From positions 124,001 to 188,000 of the forward strand of contig NZ_CABIKE010000001.1 in assembly GCF_902196135.1 (NCBI RefSeq): DNA of 64,000 bases. The letters run 5' to 3'. Below, piece by piece: positions 18,473-26,820 of the stretch (positions are counted from its first letter, which is position 1; each line of letters starts with the position of its first letter). Source of the DNA: Helicobacter suis. GTDB taxonomy: Bacteria; Campylobacterota; Campylobacteria; Campylobacterales; Helicobacteraceae. The translations under genes were made by a program, and so were the position numbers. The notes beneath the pieces were generated by a model, which was not told the DNA's origin, ran no database searches, and saw nothing but the letters and a program-made list of their open reading frames with translations.

Positions 18473-19723
18473 TTAGCGATCCAAACGCAACTCTACTTCT
18501 TTACTTGGCCGCGATTCTAACCCGTCTGCATCTACACTCACCACCTGATAGCGGTATTTTCTGCCACTTACCATATTTTTATCAATAAATTGGGTATTTA
18601 AAATATTGCCAAACCTTAAGGGCTGAGAATTAGAATTGCCATCAAAACGATAAACCGCGTAATCTTTTACCCGTCCATCTTGGATACTCTGCCACTGAAT
18701 AATAGCCCGTCCATCTTCAATCGTGCCCTTAGTGATAACAGGCGTTGTGGGTCGTGGTAAAGTCATGCCACTAATTGCTCCAGCTGGCATAGCCCCCTCT
18801 AGTCCATATTTATCCACAGCCACTACTTTATAAAATCTTTGTACTCCATCTAAATCTACTAAGTCTGTATAATTTGTATTTTTCGTCTCTGCAATGCTTT
18901 TAAATTTTCCATCTGCATGATCGGCTGCATAGATTCTATAATCCACAACATCGCTTTGCTCTGAAGGACTCCATGTAAGTTTGATCTTGCGTGTTAGATC
19001 TGTACTAGCCTGCACATTAGATAAATCTCTAGGCGCAGCTTTTGTTCTGCCCACCACCACTACACTAGGTAAAGACTTAGCGCCTTCAAAACTTTCAGCA
19101 ATCACGCGGTAGCGGTGCTCTTGTCCATCTGGTAGATTCTTATCAAAATACTCCACATACAACCTGTTTTTAACCACCCCAATATTAGAAAATTTCCCAT
19201 CAGGACCCTCTCTTTGGATAATATAGCGCGAAATGCTTGGGTTAGGGTGTGGACTCCAAAAAATTTTAACCTCTTTGGGCCCCTCTTGGCTAGCAAAAAC
19301 ACTTTCTACAGGGTTAATATAAGATGTATTCACACTAATGGCCTGAGACATGTTAGAAACCCCGCCATTTTTGCCAATGGTAGCGATTTTGTAATAATAC
19401 TGCGTCTGTGGCGTTAAACCCTCATCGTAGTAATGGGTGGCAAGTGGATTTTTAACCACTCCCACCCGCCTATAGGTCTGATCTTTTTGCATGCGATAGA
19501 TCGCAAAACCATCAATAAGAGAGGGGACAGAGATAGGTTGCCACTCAAACCCTACAGATTGTACATCATTAATTGTTTTAATGCCCTCAACTACTGGTAA
19601 ATTCGCATCAATTGTTTCTTCTCCCTTGAGGAATGAGAGGGTGTGGTTTTTATGAGGGGTTGAACAGTTCACAAATAGCAGTGTCAAACAAGTCAAGAAT
19701 ATAATTTTCCCGGATGAGGCCAT
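18473..19723 (-). CDS. Fibronectin type III repeat lipoprotein
   Basis: 416 residues from ATG 19723; an upstream TTG at 19732 is possible. Signal with lipobox: IFLTCLTLLFVNCSTPHK. The mature part consists of about four fibronectin type III modules of 90 residues, each with recurring W-P/S, YRIY or YAVYR and YRYxVVAVD patterns such as HRYRVIAES, RFYKVVAVDKYG and YRYQVVSVDADG. It is the counterpart of HP0746. The start overlaps the end of the rluD gene by about 74 bp. FN3 modules suggest protein or glycan contacts in the envelope; the function is unknown. Confidence 0.82.
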   Translation of the reverse strand: MASSGKIIFLTCLTLLFVNCSTPHKNHTLSFLKGEETIDANLPVVEGIKTINDVQSVGFEWQPISVPSLIDGFAIYRMQKDQTYRRVGVVKNPLATHYYDEGLTPQTQYYYKIATIGKNGGVSNMSQAISVNTSYINPVESVFASQEGPKEVKIFWSPHPNPSISRYIIQREGPDGKFSNIGVVKNRLYVEYFDKNLPDGQEHRYRVIAESFEGAKSLPSVVVVGRTKAAPRDLSNVQASTDLTRKIKLTWSPSEQSDVVDYRIYAADHADGKFKSIAETKNTNYTDLVDLDGVQRFYKVVAVDKYGLEGAMPAGAISGMTLPRPTTPVITKGTIEDGRAIIQWQSIQDGRVKDYAVYRFDGNSNSQPLRFGNILNTQFIDKNMVSGRKYRYQVVSVDADGLESRPSKEVELRLDR

Positions 19724-20654
19724 CCCAAGCAACCCCTTGAAATTCTTTTTCTAGGCATTCTACCATATCCTCTAGAATTTGGGCTTTAAAAAGTAGTTTC
19801 TCTTGGCTTGTAGGGTGGGTCATATAGAGTAAATAAGCATGCAATAAAATACGCCCCTTGTAGTTATCTTTTTTCCCATATAGGCTATCCCCTAAAATGT
19901 GGCGACCTAAACTTTCTAAATGGGCGCGTACTTGGTGTGTACGGCCACTGTATAACTTAGCCGCAATAAGCTGGATTCCTCGCGCATTGCTAAGCAAAGG
20001 AATAAAATCTGTTTTAGAATACCTGCCTCCTTTGATATTTTGTCTTAGCGCGTTTAAATTAGTCATCTTTAAACGATTTTTAGGGTGTCGCCCTAAATAA
20101 CACTCCACACGCACAGGTTTTTTTAAAGGTTCTGTAATGAGGGCTAAATAATAACGCCCCATTTCTCTTATTTGTAATTGGGTGGCTAAGTTAGCATGGG
20201 TGGTGTTATTTTTAGCAATCACAACTGCCCCACTTGTATTTTTATCTAAGCGGTGCACAATACCACAGCGTAATGCACCACTAAGAGTAGAAAGAGTAAC
20301 CCCCTTAGCTTGTAAATAATCCACTAAAGTGGGTTCGTGTAGACTTGTGGCCGGGTGCATCGCCAAATAAGGGGGTTTATTAAGCACTAAAATATCCTCA
20401 TCTTCATAAAGAATTTCTATTTTTAAATCCGTAGGCTTATAAACTTCTAGGGGCGCTTGAGAGGGTTTTAACACCACCTTATCGCCTATTTTAAGCTTTA
20501 ATCCTCCCTTTAAAATTGTTTTATCATTAACCTGTACCCGTGAGGACTTAATGCATTGTAAGATTTGATTTTTTGCCACCCCTAAGGATTGAGTTAAAAA
20601 AGTGTCTAAGCGCTCCTCTTGCATAGCAATAAAAGTGCGTTCAATTTGTACCAT
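19650..20654 (-). CDS. rluD: RluD-family 23S rRNA pseudouridine synthase
   Basis: 334 residues. Seen: an S4 RNA-binding domain at about residues 12-60, then the catalytic domain with GIVHRLDKNTSGAVV, where the aspartate of HRLD is the nucleophile, and GRTHQVRAHLESLGRHILGD. Members isomerise uridines in 23S rRNA. Position equals HP0745. Its 3' end overlaps the FN3 lipoprotein gene. RluD versus RluC specificity is inferred from synteny; a second paralogue lies at 39281-40171. Confidence 0.82.
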   Translation of the reverse strand: MVQIERTFIAMQEERLDTFLTQSLGVAKNQILQCIKSSRVQVNDKTILKGGLKLKIGDKVVLKPSQAPLEVYKPTDLKIEILYEDEDILVLNKPPYLAMHPATSLHEPTLVDYLQAKGVTLSTLSGALRCGIVHRLDKNTSGAVVIAKNNTTHANLATQLQIREMGRYYLALITEPLKKPVRVECYLGRHPKNRLKMTNLNALRQNIKGGRYSKTDFIPLLSNARGIQLIAAKLYSGRTHQVRAHLESLGRHILGDSLYGKKDNYKGRILLHAYLLYMTHPTSQEKLLFKAQILEDMVECLEKEFQGVAWDGLIRENYILDLFDTAICELFNPS

Positions 20655-20691
20655 TGCTATCCATTATTGTTGTGATCTTATCCTTAAGATT

Positions 20692-21462
20692 TTAGGCTAA
20701 GCCTCTAAGCACCATGCCCACATACTCCACTATTCCTTTAAAATAGACTTCATTGTCTTTTAAGCACAAGCTTAGCTTTTCTTGGCTGGGGGGTATGAGG
20801 GTGGCTTGTGGCATTAGATTATGTTCTTTATAAGCAGCCATAAAAACAGCAGCCATACCTGTACCACAAGCTAGGGTAATATCCTCAACTCCTCTTTCAT
20901 AGGTGGCTAGTTGGATCGTGTGATTATCTATAACACAGGCGATATTGACATTGGCATTAAAACGCTCCCGCAGTGTTTGCATTAAGGCTATCTTAGTGCT
21001 AGGAATTTGTTTGAGAGAGGGCACGAAATGTACTAAATGAGGCACGCCGGTATCTAATAAAAACCAAGTTTTCCCCTCTAAATTGAGGGTTTGTAACCAT
21101 TTGGGTACACCTAAATTACTTTCTACTAGGGCTGATGTTTGGCCTAAACTTTGCACCTCTACCCGGATAACTCCAGCCTTACTTAAAAAAGCATGCTGGC
21201 AGGGGGCTAAACCTTGTTTGTAAGCATAAAACCCAGCACAACGGCTAGCATTCCCACACATGCTAGCCTCGCTCCCATCAGCATTATAAAACTCCCAAGT
21301 GTAGGCTAATTCATGATGAGGGAGCAACACCACTAAACCATCTGCACCAAAACCATAATGGCGGTGGCAAAGTTGCTTGGCTAGCGCGCTATAATCACCT
21401 GATTTAAATTGGCTAGTAATTAAAAAATCATTGCCACTTGCGCAGTACTTATACAGGTGCAT
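20692..21462 (-). CDS. dapF: Diaminopimelate epimerase
   Basis: 256 residues. Converts LL- to meso-diaminopimelate for peptidoglycan and lysine. Both catalytic cysteines are present: MCGNASRCAGF (first, near residue 67) and LACGTGMAAVF (second, near residue 200). The amino-terminal YCASGNDFL is the family start motif. Slightly shorter than typical (about 275) but no motif is missing. Diverges from the PerM-like gene at 21508 across a 45 bp gap, the HP0566-HP0567 arrangement. Confidence 0.93.
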   Translation of the reverse strand: MHLYKYCASGNDFLITSQFKSGDYSALAKQLCHRHYGFGADGLVVLLPHHELAYTWEFYNADGSEASMCGNASRCAGFYAYKQGLAPCQHAFLSKAGVIRVEVQSLGQTSALVESNLGVPKWLQTLNLEGKTWFLLDTGVPHLVHFVPSLKQIPSTKIALMQTLRERFNANVNIACVIDNHTIQLATYERGVEDITLACGTGMAAVFMAAYKEHNLMPQATLIPPSQEKLSLCLKDNEVYFKGIVEYVGMVLRGLA

Positions 21463-21507
21463 GCTTAACCTTTTTAGGTATTATAGTGCAAAAAATGGGT
21501 TAAATGG

Positions 21508-22563
21508 ATGCGACCGGTATACTTCTTTTGGCTTCTTTTTGGCATTGCTTTTTATTGGATGCTTTACCTGTATGAGGATTTCTTAATGGATTTACTCATT
21601 GCTGGGTTACTTTGTGTAACTGTGTTTTGGCTTAAAGAATTTTTTGATAAACACATGCGCAATCTTTTTAGCTCTTTGCTCTGTGTATTAGTGCTATTAA
21701 GTTGTCTGGTTATTCCGCTTTATTTTCTTATTTATAAAAGCATGGATTTTATCTTCCATCTAAATTTAGAACGGCTCTCTTTCTTTATCAATAAATTTAA
21801 AACCGATCTACTGATGTATGTACAAGACTTCCCCACCTTTAGCCAATACGCGCATAAGATTTTATCCAATGTTTCTGCGCAGGCTGTCATGTCTTATATT
21901 TTGCATTTTAGTAGCGATATTGGCAAGTATAGCTTGAAATTTGCTAGCGATACGGTGATGGTTTTGGTATTTCTGTTTTTATGTTTTTTCTATGGACAGA
22001 CTTTTTATAGTTATATTTTAGAAGTACTCCCTTTTGAAAAAATCCAAAGCAAGGGTATTTTTAGAGAAGTAGCCGGAATTTTACGGGTGGTATTACTCAC
22101 CTCTGTTATTAATGTTGTACTGCAAGGGGTTGCTTTTGCGGGGCTTGTGGTGTGGTTTAAACTTGATTGGCTCTCTTTGGGGGTTTTATACGGATTATCC
22201 GCGCTCATTCCTATTGTAGGCGGGGCGTTAGTGTGGATACCTGTAGCGCTTTATGAGATGTACCGGGGTAATCTCACAGGCGCGGTGGTGATTGCGCTTT
22301 ATTCTCTTATTTTAATCGGAGGGTTAATTGATAGCTTAATTAAGCCATGGCTTATTGGGTTTATCAAACGGCGGGTACTTAAAATTTCTCTTAAGATCAA
22401 TGAAATATTAATATTCTTTTCTATTCTGGCTGGCATTAGTAAATTTGGATTTTGGGGAATTGCTGTAGGCCCAACGATCACCGCCTTTTTTATCGTGCTC
22501 TTGCGAGTCTATGAACAAGTCTTCACCTCCACAGCGCGCAAAATGCCCTCACAAGGAATTTAA
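21508..22563 (+). CDS. AI-2E family (PerM-type) transporter
   Basis: 351 residues, polytopic inner-membrane protein with about eight hydrophobic segments. Seen: the family region GLSALIPIVGGALVWIP (read LSALIPIVGGALVW) at about residue 235 and the carboxyl-terminal GxxGxxxGP element FWGIAVGPTI. Members have been linked to autoinducer-2 or sodium/proton export; the substrate here is not known. Last gene before the accessory region; counterpart of HP0567. Confidence 0.82.
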   Translation: MRPVYFFWLLFGIAFYWMLYLYEDFLMDLLIAGLLCVTVFWLKEFFDKHMRNLFSSLLCVLVLLSCLVIPLYFLIYKSMDFIFHLNLERLSFFINKFKTDLLMYVQDFPTFSQYAHKILSNVSAQAVMSYILHFSSDIGKYSLKFASDTVMVLVFLFLCFFYGQTFYSYILEVLPFEKIQSKGIFREVAGILRVVLLTSVINVVLQGVAFAGLVVWFKLDWLSLGVLYGLSALIPIVGGALVWIPVALYEMYRGNLTGAVVIALYSLILIGGLIDSLIKPWLIGFIKRRVLKISLKINEILIFFSILAGISKFGFWGIAVGPTITAFFIVLLRVYEQVFTSTARKMPSQGI

Positions 22564-22779
22564 TTAATTTGATCGCCTTTTATACTCTTAATAATCTCTT
22601 GAAAAATCTTTAAATAGCGCAAGGGGTAAAGCGGCATTTTTGCTCCCACTTCTCAAAAGACAGGCAATCAAAAAATAACCCCAAAAATTTTAACGATCTT
22701 AGATTGGGGGTATCCCCCAATAGAAAAGTACCGTGGTTTTCTTTAAATATCTTAAATTTGTGGGGGTTGTCTTGCGGAA
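22564..22779. other. Non-coding stretch at the left edge of the accessory region
   Basis: No gene is visible. The stretch contains a perfect hairpin (22703-22721, separate entry) and is otherwise AT-rich with short direct A and T runs. It starts right after the PerM-type stop, so the junction between conserved chromosome and inserted DNA is probably here; no target-site duplication could be recognised by eye. Confidence 0.5.
22703..22721 (+). repeat. Perfect inverted repeat ATTGGGGG-TAT-CCCCCAAT
   Basis: Eight-base arms with a three-base loop, G/C-rich inside AT-rich flanks. There is no T-run on either side, so it is not a standard terminator. A protein-binding or strand-transfer hairpin at the edge of the inserted DNA is possible but unproven. 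Confidence 0.7.
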
Positions 22780-22941
22780 TTGAAAAATATATTTGAGAGC
22801 CAAAAACAAAGATACAATAATCAAAAGCGCCTAATGCAAGATCGCAACATAAAAAAATATTTGCCCGAAGCTATAGAATACGCTACAGACATGGTAAAAA
22901 TGGTGGCTGTGATATTCGAGCTTGCGAAGTGCCTTTTTTAG
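22780..22941 (+). CDS. Short open frame, possible gene fragment
   Basis: 53 codons from TTG 22780 to TAG 22941, encoding a charged, helical peptide (SQKQRYNNQKRLMQDRN, then EAIEYATDMVKMVAVIFELA). An internal ATG at 22832 would give 36 residues. No ribosome site is obvious and I do not recognise the family. It may be the tail of a gene brought in with the accessory DNA, or chance. Confidence 0.25.
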   Translation: MKNIFESQKQRYNNQKRLMQDRNIKKYLPEAIEYATDMVKMVAVIFELAKCLF

Positions 22942-22942
22942 T

Positions 22943-23059
22943 GTGCATAGTGTGCCATGCACCCCTAAAGGGGTCGTTTCGTAAACTCACTTGCATAATG
23001 TGCCCTGCGGGGCTTTTGTTGTAGCGTGCTTATAAAGTTATCCAGGAAGCTTTATAAGC
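22943..23059. repeat. Cluster of four inverted repeats in 117 bp
   Basis: In order: GTGCAT-8-ATGCAC (22943-22962), CCCC-TAAA-GGGG (22962-22973), GCCC-TGCG-GGGC followed by TTTT (23002-23017) and GCTTATAAAG-12-CTTTATAAGC (23028-23059). The third looks like a weak plus-strand terminator. The last has 10-bp perfect arms. The block separates the short frame at 22780 from the minus-strand gene at 23088. Confidence 0.65.
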
Positions 23060-23087
23060 GCATGTTTGCGTATTTTTCTAAACATTA

Positions 23088-23354
23088 TCACTTCCAGCTC
23101 CAGCCCCTAAAACTCCAGCCGTTCTCTTTGTTATATCTTTCTCTCCTTTTCTCCTCTTGCTTTTCGTGTTCTTTGTAAGCGTAATACCATTTTTCAGCGT
23201 CTTTATCGCTCAGTGCAGCGGATAAATCACAGCCCCCGTTTACATTGTCGATGACCTCCATAATTTTAGCGACAAGTTGCCCGTCTTTTTTGGGATTGCC
23301 GTCCTCGTAGGGTTTGAGAAATTCTCTTAAATCCTCTGTACACATGGTTATCAT
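23088..23354 (-). CDS. Small acidic/charged protein of unknown function
   Basis: 88 residues, no signal peptide or membrane segment. The carboxyl-terminal 35 residues are strongly charged (KEHEKQEEKRRERYNKENG) and end in an aromatic tail GWSFRGWSWK. Starts could be ATG 23354 or ATG 23345 (fourth residue); neither has a strong ribosome site. It diverges from the large unknown gene on the plus strand, whose longest frame overlaps it by about 40 bp. I do not recognise the family. A small partner protein for the large neighbour is one possibility; this is inference. Confidence 0.5.
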   Translation of the reverse strand: MITMCTEDLREFLKPYEDGNPKKDGQLVAKIMEVIDNVNGGCDLSAALSDKDAEKWYYAYKEHEKQEEKRRERYNKENGWSFRGWSWK

Positions 23355-23394
23355 ATCTGTATCCCGAGATGTGTTAGTTGGCTTGGTATTTGAT

Positions 23395-25212
23395 ATGGCT
23401 TATTGTTGTTGGGGTGGGTCTTTTGGGCAAGCATTGAGCGAGAATACAGCAGAACTTGACATTTTCTTTGGTAATAGATTGGTCAAGGTAAGGGGACTAG
23501 CAGGACTAACAGAAGAACAGGTGAAGCGTTTGGAGCGTGTGGGGGTGGTGGTTTATTTGTATGCAAAAGCTAGAGAAAAAGATAATTTTGAATTTAAGTC
23601 TAATAACCTTCCTTTGATTAGAGAAGCATTTTGTAGCGCTCTTGAAGAATGTTGGGCTTCAGATCAAATTAGTTTAGATGAAATGGTGCAGGTTGCTAAG
23701 AATGAGCTGGGGACGGAGGAAGTTGAAGCTGTGTTGGCTGGGGATTATAGATTTGCTAATGTAGATCAACATATTCTATATATATTGCTTAACGAAGTGG
23801 GCGGGATAACAAATTCGGAGCTAACAGAAGAACAGGTGGAGAGTTTGGAGCGTGTGGGGGCGATGGTTTATTTTTATGTAAAAGCTAGAGAAAAAGATAA
23901 TTTTGAATTTAAGATTAGTAATTTTCCTTTGATTAAAGAAGCATTTGCTAGCACTTTTTATCGTCTTATTTCAGGTGAAATTAGTTTAGGTAAAATGATG
24001 CAGGTTGCTAAGAATGAGCTGGAGGTAGAGGATGTACAAGCCTCGTTGAATGGGAATTATAAATTTTTAAGTAAAAAGGAATTTAACGCTGGCAATAACA
24101 CTGTAAGGTCTGGCAAGGGCAATGATGAGGGCAAGCATGATAAAGGGCAAAACGCAGATCAGAGACGAGCAAATGCTAATCGGGGCGAGCAAAGAGGGGA
24201 GGGACAAAGAGAGGATAGCAAAAAAGCGATAGGGGGGGATAGCAAAAAGAGCGATAAGGGGTTATCTTTTATGAGAAATCCTAGAGATGGTTTTGATCCG
24301 CTCGAATTTAGCAATGCCCACCCGATTCTTTCTAAAACCCCGTTTTTAGGCTTTCTGTGTTTGGTTGTAGATGCGTTCCGCGTGGGTAAAAAAGTTATTT
24401 CTGAGACCTCTAAGCATGGCAGTCTTTTAGAATCGATTAAGGCTAACTCTAAGTATATTCTGCCCCCCACTAAAGAGTATTTGAGCGCAAAGTGGTTAGA
24501 TAGGGTCAACACGGGCGAGTCGGTGGTTAATGAGATCACTCTGGCAAAACAACATAGAATTTTGGCTTACGAGGTTTTTAATGCCTCAGAGGGGTTGGCT
24601 GGGTTTGTAGCGGATTTGGCGTATAAGGCTACTAAGTATGCACAAGATTTAATCTCTGAAAGCGCGGATGTAGGAAAAGATGTAATGGCGCGGTGTGAAA
24701 AAGATATAGCGAGTTTAAAAAGCGTTTGCTTGGAAAAATGTTTTGATATATCTGCGCTTTGCAAGAAGTTAAATGGGATTAAGGCTAAAGGTATGGCGAG
24801 GTTAACACTGGGGACAGAAATTTTAGAGCGTATTGCTGAGCTAAACGAGGAAATGAAGCAGGGGTTTGCTAATATCCAGTGGAATAGTAATTATATTCGC
24901 TCGCGGATGTTGCAATCTGTGCGTTTGCAAGAATTTGATCGCCTCGTTAAAAATGTTGAGCTCACTAATGGGCACTACCATGCCTTTGATCAGGGGGAGG
25001 TTATCAAAGAGGCAGAGGCGATGTATCCAGAGGTTAAGGCAGAGTTTGATAAGGCTAGCGATGTTTTGAGCGAAGCGGGCAAGCGTATTTCAGGTGGTTT
25101 GGAGGGGCGTGTGGATAAAATAGAGGCGATGTTAGAGGCGTTGATGTCTAAAATGGATCAAGTTGTGGGCAAGAGCCAACGCCCGCCTGAACATGGTGGT
25201 GATGATCGTTGA
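23395..25212 (+). CDS. Large protein of unknown function with internal duplication
   Basis: 605 residues from ATG 23395; the frame is open back to TTG 23314, with ATG 23344 also possible, but those run across the divergent small gene. Layout: a tandem duplication of about 105 residues (nucleotide period 315, starting 23506 and 23821), both copies opening LTEEQV-LERVG and sharing KAREKDNFEFK and QVAKNEL; a low-complexity charged linker near 24090-24260 rich in Gly, Lys, Asp, Asn and Arg; a short hydrophobic stretch FLGFLCLVVDAFRV; then a long helical carboxyl-terminal half with a coiled-coil tail. No signal peptide. The linker contains a G7 run at 24232-24238. Located in accessory DNA before a tnpB remnant. 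Effector, mobile-element or toxin-related roles are all possible; none is shown. Confidence 0.65.
   Translation: MAYCCWGGSFGQALSENTAELDIFFGNRLVKVRGLAGLTEEQVKRLERVGVVVYLYAKAREKDNFEFKSNNLPLIREAFCSALEECWASDQISLDEMVQVAKNELGTEEVEAVLAGDYRFANVDQHILYILLNEVGGITNSELTEEQVESLERVGAMVYFYVKAREKDNFEFKISNFPLIKEAFASTFYRLISGEISLGKMMQVAKNELEVEDVQASLNGNYKFLSKKEFNAGNNTVRSGKGNDEGKHDKGQNADQRRANANRGEQRGEGQREDSKKAIGGDSKKSDKGLSFMRNPRDGFDPLEFSNAHPILSKTPFLGFLCLVVDAFRVGKKVISETSKHGSLLESIKANSKYILPPTKEYLSAKWLDRVNTGESVVNEITLAKQHRILAYEVFNASEGLAGFVADLAYKATKYAQDLISESADVGKDVMARCEKDIASLKSVCLEKCFDISALCKKLNGIKAKGMARLTLGTEILERIAELNEEMKQGFANIQWNSNYIRSRMLQSVRLQEFDRLVKNVELTNGHYHAFDQGEVIKEAEAMYPEVKAEFDKASDVLSEAGKRISGGLEGRVDKIEAMLEALMSKMDQVVGKSQRPPEHGGDDR
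23506..24090 (+). repeat. Intragenic tandem duplication, 315-bp period
   Basis: Two copies begin at 23506 and 23821 with the same 15 bases CTAACAGAAGAACAG. They encode modules sharing LTEEQV, KAREKDNFEFK, ISL-M-QVAKNEL and a final Y-F. Divergence at the protein level shows the duplication is not recent. Confidence 0.8.
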
Positions 25213-25260
25213 CTTGTGCGATGTGCGCGTTATAGCTGGCTGTAAAATGAGGGGTATTAA

Positions 25261-25653
25261 AACTTTGTGAGTTTATCTAATGGTTTGCAGATTAAAGCTC
25301 CCAAACCCTTAACTAAGCTCACAAGGAGGCTTAAAAGACTTGGAGAGCTTAAGAGTGGATAACAGCTTGAAAACCATAAAATAGCTAAGTCTTTAGCAGA
25401 TGTGAGTATTTCTACCTTTAACACCTTGTTAGAGTAAAGGGCTAGGTATTTTAGCAAAGAGATTAAAAGGGCTAATCCTTTTTATCCAAGCTCTAGGACT
25501 TGTTCTGGTTGTGGGCATTTAAAAACAGATCTAAGCTTGAGTGATCGCGTGTATTCTTGCTCTCATTGTGATTTAGTTCTTGATAGAGATTATAATGCTA
25601 GTTTAAATCTAGCTAAACATTTAGTAGGTAAAGCTCTTGCTAAATTAGCCTAG
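25261..25653 (+). pseudogene. tnpB: Decayed tnpB (IS605/IS200-type orfB) remnant
   Basis: One frame, interrupted by two TAA codons, carries recognisable pieces of TnpB, the RNA-guided RuvC-like nuclease of IS200/IS605 elements. Seen in order: SLSNGLQIKAPKPLTKLTRR (segment just after RuvC-I), NHKIAKSLADVSISTFNTLL (after RuvC-II), then FYPSSRTCSGCGHL with YSCSHCD, the zinc finger, and LDRDYNASLNLAKH with the RuvC-III aspartate. The RuvC-I and RuvC-II catalytic acids and the amino terminus are gone, so it cannot cut DNA. It lies 48 bp after the large unknown gene on the same strand. No tnpA was found. Confidence 0.88.
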
Positions 25654-25766
25654 CGGACATGACGGCTGTTGGCTAAAATTCCCAAGGGCTATTTTACCAA
25701 AAAGCCACCCCTTAACTTTTTCTTGTTAGAATGCTTGCCTTTTTAAACCTATTTTTAAGGAATTGT

Positions 25767-26711
25767 ATGCGCGCATTTAAAACTTTTTTTTGGGCTATAA
25801 CACTTACATTTCCCCTTTTAGCCTTAGATAACCCGCCTCCTCCCTTAATGGGCAAACAACACCCTATTAATCTTGAAGGTGTGGGGCATAAACATTTAAA
25901 TATCGCCTATGCTAGCCAATCAAAAGCCCAAAAGCTAGATATTTATTTGCCCAAACAAGGCAAAGCCCCCTACCCAGTGATTTTAGCCATTCATGGGGGT
26001 GGGTTTGCCTTTGGGGATAAAAATAGCGGGGAAGTCAACCCTTCTATGCAAGCTCTTAAAAGAGGCTATGCTGTGATCTCGGCTAACTACCGCCTCTCTA
26101 AAGAAGCCCCTTTTCCCGCCCCTATTTTTGATCTTAAAGCAGCCGTGCGCTTTATTAAAGCCCACGCATCAGCCTACCATCTCAACCCTCGCATTATCAT
26201 CGCTTGGGGCTATTCTGCTGGAGGTAATTTAGCTGCCATGCTAGGCACTACAGCAGGACATCCTGAGCTTGAGGATTTAAGTTTAGGCAATGCAAGGGAA
26301 AATAGCCACATAAGCGCGGTGATAGATTTTTATGGCCCCATTGATTTTAAAACTATGTATACACAAAAACAAGAAGCGCATATGCATTTGGGCAATCCAG
26401 ATACTTCCCCTGAATCGCAATATCTAGGCCAACCCCTTAGTAAAATCAAAAACTTTGTAGATTTCTCCAGTCCACAAAGCTATGTCTGCAAAAAAAGCGT
26501 ACCCTTTTTTATCATGCACGGACTTTCTGATCCTTTTGTACCTCCCAAACAAAGCGCTATTTTTGCTCAAGTTTTAGAAAAAGCTATTGGGACTAATCAA
26601 GTGCGCTTTGTGGCTCTCAAGGGAGCAGGGCATGGCGGAGCAGCCTTTGAAAAACCTCAAAATTTAAATTTAGTTTTTGATTTTCTTAAAGGTCTGCATT
26701 TAGCGCCTTAA
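25767..26711 (+). CDS. Exported alpha/beta-hydrolase (esterase/lipase-like)
   Basis: 314 residues from ATG 25767, preceded by AAGGA; the frame upstream to 25731 lacks a ribosome site. Signal peptide RAFKTFFWAITLTFPLLALD suggests export to the periplasm. Hormone-sensitive-lipase-like hydrolase: oxyanion hole HGGGFAFGDK, nucleophile elbow GYSAGG, catalytic Asp in HGLSDPFVP and His in GAGHGG. Substrate unknown. First intact gene after the accessory region. The long spacing on both sides suggests its own promoter. Confidence 0.85.
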   Translation: MRAFKTFFWAITLTFPLLALDNPPPPLMGKQHPINLEGVGHKHLNIAYASQSKAQKLDIYLPKQGKAPYPVILAIHGGGFAFGDKNSGEVNPSMQALKRGYAVISANYRLSKEAPFPAPIFDLKAAVRFIKAHASAYHLNPRIIIAWGYSAGGNLAAMLGTTAGHPELEDLSLGNARENSHISAVIDFYGPIDFKTMYTQKQEAHMHLGNPDTSPESQYLGQPLSKIKNFVDFSSPQSYVCKKSVPFFIMHGLSDPFVPPKQSAIFAQVLEKAIGTNQVRFVALKGAGHGGAAFEKPQNLNLVFDFLKGLHLAP

Positions 26712-26820
26712 AAATCTAAAGAAAAGCAAAACTAAAAACTCTAGGTCAAGGGCTTTAATTTCTATTTTAGATTAAATTTATAGAATAGCCCGCCTTGTTA
26801 CATCATTTAGAAAGGAAAAC

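Noticed and set aside
23314-23394. Amino-terminal extension of the large unknown protein from TTG 23314
   Set aside because: It would run antisense through the start of the 88-residue gene and has no ribosome site; ATG 23395 was preferred, though not proven.
24159-24539. 126-residue minus-strand frame inside the unknown large gene
   Set aside because: No ribosome site and low-complexity serine/leucine content; the plus-strand frame is longer and has clear internal repeats.
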